From contig DPAC01000166.1 of the NCBI GenBank assembly GCA_003517675.1, forward strand, positions 4,349 to 15,397: 11,049 nucleotides of DNA, given 5' to 3'. This document shows, piece after piece, positions 1 through 8,097 of the stretch. The notes under the pieces are model-generated. The model saw only the letters and a list, made by a program, of their open reading frames with translations, made no database searches and was not told the origin of the DNA. The position numbers and the translations under genes are program-made. How positions within the stretch are numbered: the first letter of the stretch is position 1; every line of letters starts with the position of its first letter. Origin of the DNA: Porphyromonadaceae bacterium (GTDB lineage Bacteria; Bacteroidota; Bacteroidia; Bacteroidales; Dysgonomonadaceae).

Positions 1-1304
<1,304 letters not shown>

Positions 1305-1320
1305 TGAAAATTATTCAAGC

Positions 1321-2718
1321 TTAAAAATCCGCGTTGTGGGGTGTCCGTGGAAACGGAATCACGTCGCGGATATTGGTCATCCCGGTGATAAAGAGCATCA
1401 GTCGCTCGAAGCCGAGGCCGAAGCCGGCGTGCGGTGCCGTACCGAACTTGCGGGTCTCGAGGTACCACCAGATGGGATCGGTATGCATGCCGGTCTCATC
1501 GATCCGTTTCATCAGCTTGTCGTAGTCCGCTTCCCGTTCCGATCCGCCGATGATCTCGCCGATCTTGGGGAAGAGCACATCCATGGCACGTACCGTCTTG
1601 CCATCGTCGTTCTGCTTCATGTAGAACGATTTGATCTCCCTGGGGTAGTCGGTCAGGATCACCGGTCGCTTGAAGTGCTTCTCTACCAGGTATCGTTCAT
1701 GCTCCGACTGCAGGTCGGCACCCCAATAGACGGGGAACTCGAACTGCTGCCCCGACTCCTCCAGTATTTTCACCCCTTCGGTGTAGGTGAGCCGCACGAA
1801 ATCGTTCTCCACCACGAACTTCAGCCGGTCCAACAGCTCATTGTCGTACATTTTGGTTAGGAAAGCGATATCCTCGTTGCAGTGCTCCAGCGCGTAGCTG
1901 ATCAGGTACTTCAGGAAATCCTCGGCCAGATCCATGTTGTCGTGGATGTCGTAGAACGCCATCTCCGGCTCTATCATCCAGAACTCGGCAAGGTGGCGTG
2001 GTGTGTTGGAGTTCTCAGCACGGAAGGTGGGACCAAAGGTGTAGATGGCACCCAGCGCCATGGCACCCAGCTCACCCTCGAGCTGCCCCGATACGGTGAG
2101 GTTGGTCTGCATCCCGAAGAAATCCTGCGTGTAGTCCACCTTTCCCTCCTTATCGCGGGGGGGGTTGGCTACATCGAGCGTGGTCACGCTGAACATGGAG
2201 CCGGCACCTTCGGCATCCGAAGCGGTGATAATGGGGGTATGGAAATAGTAGAAGCCGCGGTCGTTGAAGAACTTGTGGATGGCGTACGACATGTGGTGGC
2301 GCATGCGGAAGATGGCGCCAAAGGTGTTGGTGCGGGGGCGCAGGTGAGCGATCTCACGCAGGAACTCCAGCGAATGACCTTTCTTCTGCAGCGGGTAGGT
2401 GCCAGGATCAGCTCCGCCGAAGATCTCTACCTCGGTAGCCTGGATCTCCACGGACTGACCCTGTCCCTGCGACTCCACCAGTCGCCCGTTCACATTGATG
2501 CAGGCACCGGTGGTGATCGGTTTCAGGAACTCTTCACCAAACTGCGCTATATCAATCACAATCTGTATGTTATTGATGGTCGATCCGTCGTTCAGTGCGA
2601 CGAAACCCACATTCTTGTTGCCTCTGCGGGTGCGTACCCACCCTTTCACGTTTATCTCCTCACCGAAGCTGGTAAGCTGTAACGCATCCGTAATTTTTGT
2701 TCGTTTGATTTGTTTCAT
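1321..2718 (-). CDS. asnS: Asparagine--tRNA ligase (AsnRS)
   Basis: Cytoplasmic class IIb aminoacyl-tRNA synthetase that charges tRNA-Asn with asparagine using ATP. The 465-residue length is normal for bacterial AsnRS. An N-terminal OB-fold anticodon-binding domain spans about residues 20-105 ([18 protein letters not shown]). The catalytic core follows, with motif 2 around 228-252 ([20 protein letters not shown], then MIEPE) and motif 3 around 432-440 (GFGLGFERL). The [18 protein letters not shown] sequence fits AsnRS; an AspRS would carry different residues here. Translation starts at ATG 2718. It is separated from the upstream pseudouridine synthase gene by an intrinsic terminator, so it should have its own promoter between about 2719 and 2765, but I could not recognise a clear -7 motif there. 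lepA follows after 16 bp. Confidence 0.97.
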   Translation of the reverse strand: MKQIKRTKITDALQLTSFGEEINVKGWVRTRRGNKNVGFVALNDGSTINNIQIVIDIAQFGEEFLKPITTGACINVNGRLVESQGQGQSVEIQATEVEIFGGADPGTYPLQKKGHSLEFLREIAHLRPRTNTFGAIFRMRHHMSYAIHKFFNDRGFYYFHTPIITASDAEGAGSMFSVTTLDVANPPRDKEGKVDYTQDFFGMQTNLTVSGQLEGELGAMALGAIYTFGPTFRAENSNTPRHLAEFWMIEPEMAFYDIHDNMDLAEDFLKYLISYALEHCNEDIAFLTKMYDNELLDRLKFVVENDFVRLTYTEGVKILEESGQQFEFPVYWGADLQSEHERYLVEKHFKRPVILTDYPREIKSFYMKQNDDGKTVRAMDVLFPKIGEIIGGSEREADYDKLMKRIDETGMHTDPIWWYLETRKFGTAPHAGFGLGFERLMLFITGMTNIRDVIPFPRTPHNADF

Positions 2719-2764
2719 ACCTCACTACGTCTCCCCCGAAGAGAGACTTTATGCTTATTCTATT

Positions 2765-2806
2765 TAAAAAAAGTTCCCTCCGTATGTCTTACGGAGGAAA
2801 AAAAAT
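2765..2806 (-). terminator. Intrinsic terminator after the pseudouridine synthase gene
   Basis: A perfect 8-bp stem (CCTCCGTA at 2777-2784 with TACGGAGG at 2790-2797, 5-nt loop) is followed, on the minus strand, by GAAC and a run of seven T (2766-2772). It is also preceded by an A-run (2798-2805). It lies 19 bp beyond the stop codon of the RluB-like gene and ends that transcript before asnS. Confidence 0.85.
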
Positions 2807-2815
2807 GATCCATCG

Positions 2816-4021
2816 TTAATCAAAAGCACCCATGCGGAGCATGTTCACCTCCTGCTCCGAGAGGTAGCGCCACTTGCCGCGTGAGAGCTTCTTCTTGGTG
2901 AGTCCGGCGAAGTAAACCCTGTCGAGCTTCAGCACGCGGTATCCCAGCTTCTCGAAGATGCGTCGTACCACGCGGTTCTTGCCGGAGTGGATCTCGATGC
3001 CCACCTGGGTGAGGTCCTCCTCGGTCACGTAGCTGATGGCATCGGCATGGATCTCGCCATCCTCCAGTTCGATCCCGTCGGCGATCGCCTGCATATGCTC
3101 CATGGACACCGGCTTGTTGAGCCACACCTGGTAGATCTTCCGTTTCTCGTATTTGGGATGTGTTAATTTCGATGCCAGGTCACCGTCGTTGGTGAGCAGC
3201 AGCACCCCTGTGGTAGCTCTGTCGAGGCGTCCCACCGGGTAGATCCGTTCGGAGCAGGCGCTCTTCACCAGCTCCATCACCGTCTTGCGGTTCTCCGGGT
3301 CGTCGGTGGTGGTGACAAACCCTTTTGGTTTGTTCAGCAGCACGTAAACCTTGCTCTCCAGACGTACCGGCTGGTTGTGGAACATCACCTCGTCGGAGCG
3401 GGTGATCTTGGTACCCAGCTCGGTCACCACCTCACCGTTCACCTTCACCACACCGGCAGTGATGAATTCATCTGCTTCACGGCGGGAGCATACACCCGCG
3501 TTGGCCAGGTACTTGTTCAGACGGATGGGTGCATTGGGATCGGCATTCTCCTTGTACTTGATCTGCTTGAATGGTTTTTTCTTCTTCAGCTTCTTGCCGC
3601 CGGGGCCCATGGTTGTCTGGCCACCCCGTTGCTGAGAGGGACCACCCCAGCTGCGATTGCCCTGGTTTGCGCCGGGTCCTCTTCGCTGGGGAGCGGTGCG
3701 CTCTCCTACCCTGGGGCGACGTTTTCTGGGTGCACCCTCCTGATTGCCGTAGTTGTTATCCTGTGGTGCATCTTCCCAGTTACGGTTGTAGGATCTCTCG
3801 GAGGATTGACGGTCATAGGGTCTCTCAGAGGGTTGACGGTCATAGGACCTGTCGGACGGCTGTCTGTCGTAGGGTCTGTTGTAGGGTTTACCGGCAGAAC
3901 GATACCCCTCTTGGTTTGGTCTGCGCTCATTGCCATAATTGCGGTTTGGTGCAGCGTGTCTCTCATTGTTCGCGCTAAAAAATTGTCGTTTGGGGCGCGA
4001 TTCTTCGTTGTTTGTTGTCAT
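2816..4021 (-). CDS. rluB: RsuA/RluB/E/F-family rRNA pseudouridine synthase with long disordered N-terminal extension
   Basis: Predicted to isomerise a specific uridine in rRNA, most likely 23S rRNA as in RluB, to pseudouridine. Three parts are visible in the 401 residues. Residues 1-~165 are low-complexity and rich in Arg, Gly, Asn, Gln, Tyr and Pro, ending in a Lys cluster (KKLKKKKPFKQIKYK, 143-157). Residues 166-~200 are an S4 RNA-binding domain (IRLNKYLANAGVCSRREADE). Residues ~225-380 are the synthase domain, with the family motif GRLDRATTG (264-272), catalytic Asp D267, and the late motif KNRVVRRIFEKLGY. Bacterial RluB is typically shorter, and the excess length is the disordered extension. 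Three 9-residue units of the form YDRQPSERx occupy residues 51-77. ATG is at 4021. The rluB symbol is a best family match; RluE, RluF or RsuA specificity cannot be excluded by eye. Confidence 0.9.
   Translation of the reverse strand: MTTNNEESRPKRQFFSANNERHAAPNRNYGNERRPNQEGYRSAGKPYNRPYDRQPSDRSYDRQPSERPYDRQSSERSYNRNWEDAPQDNNYGNQEGAPRKRRPRVGERTAPQRRGPGANQGNRSWGGPSQQRGGQTTMGPGGKKLKKKKPFKQIKYKENADPNAPIRLNKYLANAGVCSRREADEFITAGVVKVNGEVVTELGTKITRSDEVMFHNQPVRLESKVYVLLNKPKGFVTTTDDPENRKTVMELVKSACSERIYPVGRLDRATTGVLLLTNDGDLASKLTHPKYEKRKIYQVWLNKPVSMEHMQAIADGIELEDGEIHADAISYVTEEDLTQVGIEIHSGKNRVVRRIFEKLGYRVLKLDRVYFAGLTKKKLSRGKWRYLSEQEVNMLRMGAFD
3791..3871 (-). repeat. Three 27-bp in-frame tandem repeats in the RluB-like N-terminus
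   Basis: These encode three consecutive 9-residue units YDRQPSDRS, YDRQPSERP and YDRQSSERS (residues 51-77), with a partial fourth (YNRN). The repeats are imperfect at DNA level but keep the frame. They lie in the disordered Arg-rich extension and may vary in number between strains. Confidence 0.8.
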
Positions 4022-4197
4022 TGTCGTTGCTTTGTTTGTGATTACAGTTGAAACCTCACGGTTTTAATTTATTTCTTCCTAAAACTTCCATCTCAACACA
4101 GTGCAGGCACAGGAGGCATGGAATTTCCAAACTCGATGCGTTCAGTACGCTTGTTTTTCGATCTACATTCAGGTGATTCCCGCAGGATATCATTCGG

Positions 4198-5541
4198 TCA
4201 GATACCAGTGTAATTTTGGGGTGTAATGGCTTTTAATTCCTCTTTGATCTTTTCATTTACTTCCAATGTCTCGATGAACTCCGAAATACGCTCTTTCGTG
4301 ATCTCTCTGTTGGTTCGTGTAAGCGCTTTCAATGCCTCATAGGGTTTCGGATATCCTTCTCTTCTCAGGATCGTCTGGATGGCTTCAGCAACCACTGCCC
4401 AGCTCTTCTCCAGATCCTGTTCTATCGCCTCTCTGTGTAATAACAGTTTATCTATCCCTTTTGTTGTGCTTTTTAGGGCAATTAATCCATGTGCCAGGGG
4501 GATGCCGATGTTGCGTATCACGGTGGAGTCGGTCAGGTCCCTCTGAAGACGGGAAATGGGCAGCTTGGCCGCCAGGTGTTCGAGCAGAGCGTTGGCGATC
4601 CCCAGGTTTCCCTCGGCGTTCTCGAAATCGATCGGGTTCACCTTGTGGGGCATGGCGGATGAGCCCACCTCACCCTCCTTGATCTTCTGCTTGAAGTACT
4701 CCATCGAGATGTACTGCCACATGTCGCGGGTGAAGTCGATCAGGATGGTATGGATCCGCTTCAGCGCATCAAACGAAGCCGCCAGAGTGTCGTAGTTCGA
4801 TATCTGAGTGGTGTACTCCTCCCTTACCAGATGCAGCTTCTCCTGCAGGAACTGTTCAGCGAACCGCTTCCAGTCGATATGGGGATAAGCCACATGGTGG
4901 GCGTTGAAGTTACCGGTGGCACCGCCAAACTTGGCCTTTGCCGGGATATGCTTCAGCACCTCCAGCTGATTGTTGAGGCGGTAGGCAAACACCATCATCT
5001 CCTTGCCGAGTCTGGTAGGTGATGCCGGTTGACCATGCGTACGTGCAAGCATCGGGATGTTGGCCCACTCTTCCGCCAGTGATCCGATCCGAGCGATCAG
5101 CTTCTCCAGTTCGGGGATGTAAACCTCCTGAAGCGCCTGCTGCCACATCATCGGCGTGGCGGTGTTGTTGATATCCTGCGAGGTGAGTCCGAAGTGAATA
5201 AACTCCTTGTATGCTGAGAGCCCTAGCCGGTCGAACTGCTCTTTCAGGAAATACTCCACTGCCTTCACGTCGTGGTTGGTGATTTTTTCAATCTCTTTTA
5301 CCTGTTGTGCATCCGACCCGGAAAAGTTGCGGTAAAGCTGTCGCAAGTCGTCAAATAGTGCCTGATCGACCTGATGGAGAGGTTCAATCCCTGCTTCGCA
5401 CAAAGCGATGAAATATTCGATCTCTACTTTCACACGATACCTGATCAATGCATATTCCGAAAAATAGGCACTCAGCTCACCGGTCTTGTCTCTATATCGT
5501 CCGTCGATGGGGGAAATTGCAGTCAGTTGGTTTAACTCCAT
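4198..5541 (-). CDS. purB: Adenylosuccinate lyase
   Basis: Cytosolic enzyme of purine synthesis. It cleaves SAICAR to AICAR and adenylosuccinate to AMP, releasing fumarate in both cases. From ATG at 5541 the protein is 447 residues, close to the E. coli-type PurB. It starts MELNQLTAISPIDGRYRDK. It contains the conserved ARTHGQPAS stretch (about 166-174, general-acid His at H169) and the fumarase/aspartase-superfamily signature GSSAMPHKVNP (293-303) with the catalytic serine in its Ser pair (S294/S295). The same frame stays open for six codons upstream to a TTG at 5559. I prefer the ATG because the family begins MELN/MEL and the TTG adds only an unconserved hexapeptide. The gene is followed by 176 bp without a recognisable terminator before the RluB-like gene. 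A possible promoter lies at 5679-5707, leaving a leader of about 130 nt. Confidence 0.96.
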   Translation of the reverse strand: MELNQLTAISPIDGRYRDKTGELSAYFSEYALIRYRVKVEIEYFIALCEAGIEPLHQVDQALFDDLRQLYRNFSGSDAQQVKEIEKITNHDVKAVEYFLKEQFDRLGLSAYKEFIHFGLTSQDINNTATPMMWQQALQEVYIPELEKLIARIGSLAEEWANIPMLARTHGQPASPTRLGKEMMVFAYRLNNQLEVLKHIPAKAKFGGATGNFNAHHVAYPHIDWKRFAEQFLQEKLHLVREEYTTQISNYDTLAASFDALKRIHTILIDFTRDMWQYISMEYFKQKIKEGEVGSSAMPHKVNPIDFENAEGNLGIANALLEHLAAKLPISRLQRDLTDSTVIRNIGIPLAHGLIALKSTTKGIDKLLLHREAIEQDLEKSWAVVAEAIQTILRREGYPKPYEALKALTRTNREITKERISEFIETLEVNEKIKEELKAITPQNYTGI

Positions 5542-5678
5542 TTTGTAGTTGTTGCGCAATGCAGATTTTTTTGAATTCGGATCCTGAGTTACGGAAAATC
5601 ACTTCCCGCAAGATTTCATCTCAGTCTCATTGAAAATTGAATTTTCCCGAAAGAATATAACTCCCTATGATTTCGGTA

Positions 5679-5707
5679 CAAAAATAGCGAATATTACAGA
5701 GCTGAAA
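5679..5707 (-). promoter_or_regulatory. Probable Bacteroidota-type promoter for purB
   Basis: On the minus strand TATTTTTG (5679-5686) matches the -7 consensus TAnnTTTG. A weak -33 element TTTC (5704-5707) lies 17 bp upstream. Transcription would begin near 5672, giving a purB leader of about 130 nt with no recognisable riboswitch. The -33 element is imperfect, so this is a tentative call. Confidence 0.4.
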
Positions 5708-5725
5708 AAATATTTATAAAATTAT

Positions 5726-5756
5726 TTTGTGAGAAAACAAAAAGAGTCTATCTTTG
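5726..5756 (+). promoter_or_regulatory. Bacteroidota-type promoter for the tRNA-Val transcript
   Basis: TTTG (5726-5729), a 19-bp spacer and TATCTTTG (5749-5756) match the -33/-7 promoter pattern of Bacteroides-type primary sigma factor. The start point would be near 5762, about 60 nt before the tRNA. It is divergent from the proposed purB promoter. Confidence 0.75.
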
Positions 5757-5777
5757 CATCACTTTTTCAGAGAGCAT

Positions 5778-5820
5778 CCTCCGGGAACGGAGGTCAGAAC
5801 AGGGAAAAGCCTGTTTTTTT
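5778..5820 (+). terminator. Two-hairpin leader ending in a terminator-like stem just before the tRNA
   Basis: Hairpin 1 is a perfect 6-bp stem CCTCCG/CGGAGG (5778-5783, 5788-5793) with a GGAA tetraloop. Hairpin 2 is AACAGG/CCTGTT (5798-5803, 5810-5815) with a 6-nt loop, and its T-run extends to 5820, which makes it look like a Rho-independent terminator. The tRNA begins at the very next base, 5821. This could be a short terminated RNA, an attenuated tRNA leader, or only a processing structure. Confidence 0.5.
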
Positions 5821-5895
5821 GGGCGTTTAGCTCAGCTGGTTCAGAGCATCTGCCTTACAAGCAGAGGGTCGGCGGTTCGAATCCGTCAACGCCCA
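5821..5895 (+). tRNA. tRNA-Val (anticodon TAC)
   Basis: A complete 75-nt cloverleaf is visible. The acceptor stem GGGCGTT pairs with AACGCCC (5888-5894), followed by discriminator A at 5895. There is a D-arm (GCTC...GAGC), an anticodon stem TCTGC/GCAGA with loop CTTACAA giving anticodon TAC, and a T-arm GGCGG-TTCGAAT-CCGTC with one G-U pair. The bases after the discriminator are CCC, so the terminal CCA is not fully encoded and must be added by the tRNA nucleotidyltransferase. It is transcribed opposite to every protein gene in the window, from the promoter at 5726-5756, and ends at the terminator at 5903-5933. Confidence 0.97.
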
Positions 5896-5902
5896 CCCAA
5901 TT

Positions 5903-5933
5903 AAAAAGTCGAATGTTTCATTCGGCTTTTTTT
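5903..5933 (+). terminator. Intrinsic terminator of the tRNA-Val gene
   Basis: A stem AAGTCGAATG/CATTCGGCTT with one G-U pair and a 3-nt loop is followed by a run of T (5927-5933). It starts 8 bp after the mature tRNA end. Confidence 0.88.
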
Positions 5934-5967
5934 GTCTTATTGTCAGGTACCCCGTTTATATCCCTGT

Positions 5968-6029
5968 ACACTTGACTATTCAGTCGTGATGACCAGCTCT
6001 TTTCCCTGGTTAAGTTGCTCATGTGTAAT
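5968..6029. repeat. Direct repeat copy 1: GH92 3' end
   Basis: This segment matches 8853-8914 at 60 of 62 positions by eye (offset 2885). The inner 58 bases, 5972-6029, have a single mismatch (6021 A versus 8906 G). It covers the last codons and stop of the GH92 gene plus a few bases beyond the stop. Identity ends abruptly at 6030. Confidence 0.95.
5976..6029 (-). pseudogene. Remnant: last 18 codons of a second GH92 gene
   Basis: On the minus strand this reads ITHEQLNQGKELVITTE followed by TAG, identical at protein level to the C-terminal 17 residues of the complete GH92 protein (8861-11014). Nothing upstream of 6029 continues the GH92 frame; the DNA changes to an unrelated AT-rich segment. 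It is therefore the 3' stub of a duplicated GH92 gene whose body has been lost. A matching 5' junction survives at 6497-6539. Confidence 0.85.
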
Positions 6030-6096
6030 GCCTTTTTACAAATTCGGGGACATTATGTCTGTAAAATAGATAATTTTATAAGTATTTTAGACCAAA

Positions 6097-6342
6097 CTAC
6101 TTCCATGTTCTCATTTCTTTAATAAGATCGTCATGTTTTATGCCATTACCTTTTAGTACATCCTCTGTTGCTGCTGCAACTTCTTTTTGAAGTTCTTCAA
6201 CAGTCATAACTGCAGGACGGCGAGAAGATGAAACGGATTTTTTCAAAAATGAACGGACTTTTTTAATAATATCTACATCGTCAATATCTACAATGGATTC
6301 TATTAACTTTGCCTTTTCTATATATAAAATGTCCTTACTCAT
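6097..6342 (-). CDS. Small antitoxin-like protein (addiction-module component), no partner toxin visible
   Basis: An 81-residue protein from ATG at 6342 begins MSKDILYIEKAKLIESI. It has an N-terminal helical part, a Lys/Ser-rich linker (FLKKSVSSSRR) and a C-terminal acidic stretch ending GIKHDDLIKEMRTWK. This layout resembles Bacteroidota antitoxins with an E-x-G-x-x-x-(S/K)H-(E/D)-(E/D) tail that neutralise RelE/ParE-type toxins; this is a resemblance, not a proven family assignment. The frame is open to a TTG at 6369, but that lies at or before the expected transcription start of the promoter at 6372-6400, so the ATG is preferred. A toxin would usually follow directly downstream, but there the DNA runs into the GH92 remnant and the tRNA terminator. 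It sits where the body of a GH92 copy should be. Confidence 0.6.
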   Translation of the reverse strand: MSKDILYIEKAKLIESIVDIDDVDIIKKVRSFLKKSVSSSRRPAVMTVEELQKEVAAATEDVLKGNGIKHDDLIKEMRTWK

Positions 6343-6371
6343 AGCTCTGAATTTTAATTTGATAATCAATA

Positions 6372-6400
6372 CAAAGTTATTTTTTTATTTACGAATCAAA
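6372..6400 (-). promoter_or_regulatory. Bacteroidota-type promoter for the antitoxin-like gene
   Basis: On the minus strand TTTG (6397-6400), 17 bp, then TAACTTTG (6372-6379). The start point would be near 6366, about 24 nt before the ATG at 6342, which supports that start over the TTG at 6369. Confidence 0.65.
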
Positions 6401-6496
6401 AATTTATAAGCGAAATTAACAGCAATAACTCACTATAATCATGTTTCTTGGGTGTAATGATTGTTGACTACTTCGATTACTTCGTAATTCATGTTC

Positions 6497-6539
6497 GTTT
6501 CATACCAATGTATTTATCATATTACATAAGGGAGTGCAT
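6497..6539. repeat. Direct repeat copy 1: ATPase 3' end / GH92 start junction
   Basis: It matches 11008-11049 with one gap and two substitutions by eye. The last 23 bases, 6517-6539, are identical to 11027-11049 (offset 4510). It includes the ATPase stop codon (TGA at 6517-6519), a 13-bp spacer and an ATG-AAA (6503-6498) at the position of the GH92 start. The frame from that ATG is only MKRT before TGA at 6489-6491. Confidence 0.9.
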
Positions 6540-7803
6540 ACAAAGGGTAATTGGTCATCCATTCCTGTTGACGGAAATCGGACATTGAAAAGCGTACACC
6601 GTGCAATGCCGGATATCTGTGAATAAATGCCCGCAAACTCTTGGATTGGAGGTTCTCTTCCGCTTTTACTTCAATGGGGACGATGGTGTCCTCGTGTTGA
6701 ATAATAAAATCCACTTCGCCTTTGGAATTTTCAGAAGACCAATAGTAGGGGTACAACTTCCTTGCTATCAACTGTTGCAACACATACTGTTCTGTGACTG
6801 CACCCTTAAATTGCGAGAACAGGAGATTCCCTTCGATCAATATTTTCGCCGGTAAGTTCCCCATCGCGCAAAACAGTCCTGTATCCAACAGATAGAGTTT
6901 AAAAGCGGCAAAATCGACAAAGCCGGACAGCGGCATTTCTCCCTTCTTTATCCGGAGTATCTTATAGATAAGTCCTGCATCCAGAAGCCATTCTATGGCA
7001 AGTTCAAATTCCCTGGCTCTGGCTCCCTCTTTTATCATTCCGTATATGAATTTTTTATTCTCTTTCGTCAACTGTCCATGTATGGATTTCCACACCATCC
7101 TGATACGAGGCACTTCTGAAATTGGTGCATGTTTTGAAAAATCGCGGTCGTAAGCATCCAATATCTGTAATTGCAACCTACGGACCTCATTAAAATCAAC
7201 ATTCCGGACAAACGAATCAACTACTTCGGGCATCCCCCCGATGAAAAAATATTCTTTGAGAAGAGTTGTCAGTTTCTCTTTGAAAAGTGTAATGGTTTCC
7301 CAGTCTTTTTCTTTCAGCAGAGCGGTGAATCGTTCGTTGCCGGTAGCGAGTAGATATTCATGAAAAGAGAGAGGGTATAGATCCATAAAATCTACCTTCC
7401 CTACCGGAAAGGAGTCCTTTTGATGCATCGAAATACCCAATAACGAGCCAGCAGCAATAATTTGATACTGCGGCGCATCCTCGTAAAAATATTTTAAGGA
7501 AGTTATTCCGCGTGGTGCTTCTTGTATCTCGTCAAAAATAAGAAGAGTTTGCTCATCAATATCTACGTCTTCCATCAGAGAGACGGATCGAAGTATTCTC
7601 CAGATATCAAAATCCTGCTCAAACAATCTCTTGGCTAGCTCATTTTTTTCAAAATTGATGTAAACTGTTTTTTCGTAATATAGTTTTGAGAACTCTTTCA
7701 AGAGCCAGGTTTTCCCAACCTGACGTGCGCCGCGAACGACCAATGGTTTGCGGTTCTTCCTCTCTTTCCACTCTATGAGTTGCTCAATCGCGGTTCTGTC
7801 CAT
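6517..7803 (-). CDS. AAA_14 / DUF4143-type ATPase with C-terminal nuclease-like domain
   Basis: A 428-residue cytosolic P-loop ATPase of the AAA_14 + DUF4143 architecture, common and often multicopy in Bacteroidota; its cellular role is not established. Walker A is GARQVGKT (25-32) and Walker B is TLLIFDEIQ (86-94). The sensor-like stretch IIAAGSLLG (115-123) and FFIGGMPEVV (186-195) are typical. The C-terminal domain shows E338 in GAVTEQYV, GEVDFI (362-367, D365) and PIEVKAE (376-382, E378 and K380), the spacing of a PD-(D/E)xK nuclease fold with all acidic and lysine positions kept, so cleavage activity is possible but unproven. Length is normal and there are no frameshifts. It has a good promoter at 7831-7861. 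It is AT-richer than the housekeeping block. Its 3' end recurs at the window end, implying a second copy. Confidence 0.9.
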   Translation of the reverse strand: MDRTAIEQLIEWKERKNRKPLVVRGARQVGKTWLLKEFSKLYYEKTVYINFEKNELAKRLFEQDFDIWRILRSVSLMEDVDIDEQTLLIFDEIQEAPRGITSLKYFYEDAPQYQIIAAGSLLGISMHQKDSFPVGKVDFMDLYPLSFHEYLLATGNERFTALLKEKDWETITLFKEKLTTLLKEYFFIGGMPEVVDSFVRNVDFNEVRRLQLQILDAYDRDFSKHAPISEVPRIRMVWKSIHGQLTKENKKFIYGMIKEGARAREFELAIEWLLDAGLIYKILRIKKGEMPLSGFVDFAAFKLYLLDTGLFCAMGNLPAKILIEGNLLFSQFKGAVTEQYVLQQLIARKLYPYYWSSENSKGEVDFIIQHEDTIVPIEVKAEENLQSKSLRAFIHRYPALHGVRFSMSDFRQQEWMTNYPLYALPYVI

Positions 7804-7830
7804 ATCGATGTCTCATTTAATTAAGTTGAA

Positions 7831-7861
7831 CAAAGATACAAATATTCCGGTAAACTGCAAA
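7831..7861 (-). promoter_or_regulatory. Bacteroidota-type promoter for the ATPase gene
   Basis: On the minus strand TTTG (7858-7861), 19 bp, then TATCTTTG (7831-7838), a full match to the -33/-7 pattern. The start would be near 7825, about 22 nt before ATG 7803. The -33 element touches the first unit of the repeat array at 7861-7975. Confidence 0.75.
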
Positions 7862-7975
7862 CTCCGCCTTAAAAGTGTGAGGTTATGACTAAAACTCAGC
7901 CTTAAAAGTGCATATTTTTGACAAATACTCCGCCTAAAAATGTGGATTTAGGGCCAATTCTCCGATTTAAAAGTG
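7861..7975. repeat. Four-unit ~33-bp direct repeat array upstream of the ATPase promoter
   Basis: The core ACTCCGCCTTAAAAGTG recurs as ACTCCGCCTTAAAAGTG (7861), ACTCAGCCTTAAAAGTG (7894), ACTCCGCCTAAAAATG (7927, one base shorter) and CTCCGATTTAAAAGTG (7960). Spacing is 33, 33 and 32 bp, and the ~16-bp intervals between cores are not similar to each other. The core is asymmetric, so all four point the same way. They could be binding sites for a regulator of the adjacent promoter, or the multiple transposase-binding repeats found at the ends of some insertion sequences such as the IS21 family. No transposase reading frame adjoins them. Confidence 0.8.
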
Positions 7976-8097
7976 AGGGTCAATCCTGTGATTTGCGTTG
8001 TTTTTAGGGTGCATCCCGATGTTTATCTCAAAAAGCTTATCAGCAAAATCCAGATAACAGCTCCAGTCATATTCAGTCACATCATGCTCTCCTACTC

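Noticed and set aside
3377..4051. Plus-strand frame of 224 codons opposite the pseudouridine synthase gene
   Set aside because: It is the mirror of the Arg/Gly-rich repetitive N-terminus. Its apparent hydrophobic stretches come from complementing Arg/Asn/Gln codons, and no start signal or promoter supports it.
5542..5680. Riboswitch in the purB leader
   Set aside because: The ~130-nt leader shows no purine riboswitch core and no terminator or anti-terminator pair that I can draw by eye.
5778..5820. SRP RNA (ffs), because of the GGAA tetraloop hairpin
   Set aside because: It lacks the conserved internal-loop sequence (AGCAG side) and the flanking structure of bacterial SRP RNA, and the stem is a plain 6-bp hairpin.
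5878..5898. tRNA-Val 3' end as an integration attachment site
   Set aside because: I could not find a second copy of the tRNA 3' sequence in the window, and no integrase gene is visible. The accessory region starting ~75 bp downstream is suggestive but not enough.
7861..7975. CRISPR array formed by the 33-bp spaced repeats
   Set aside because: The cores are only about 16-17 bp, degenerate and four in number, spacing segments are ~16 bp, and there are no cas genes nearby.
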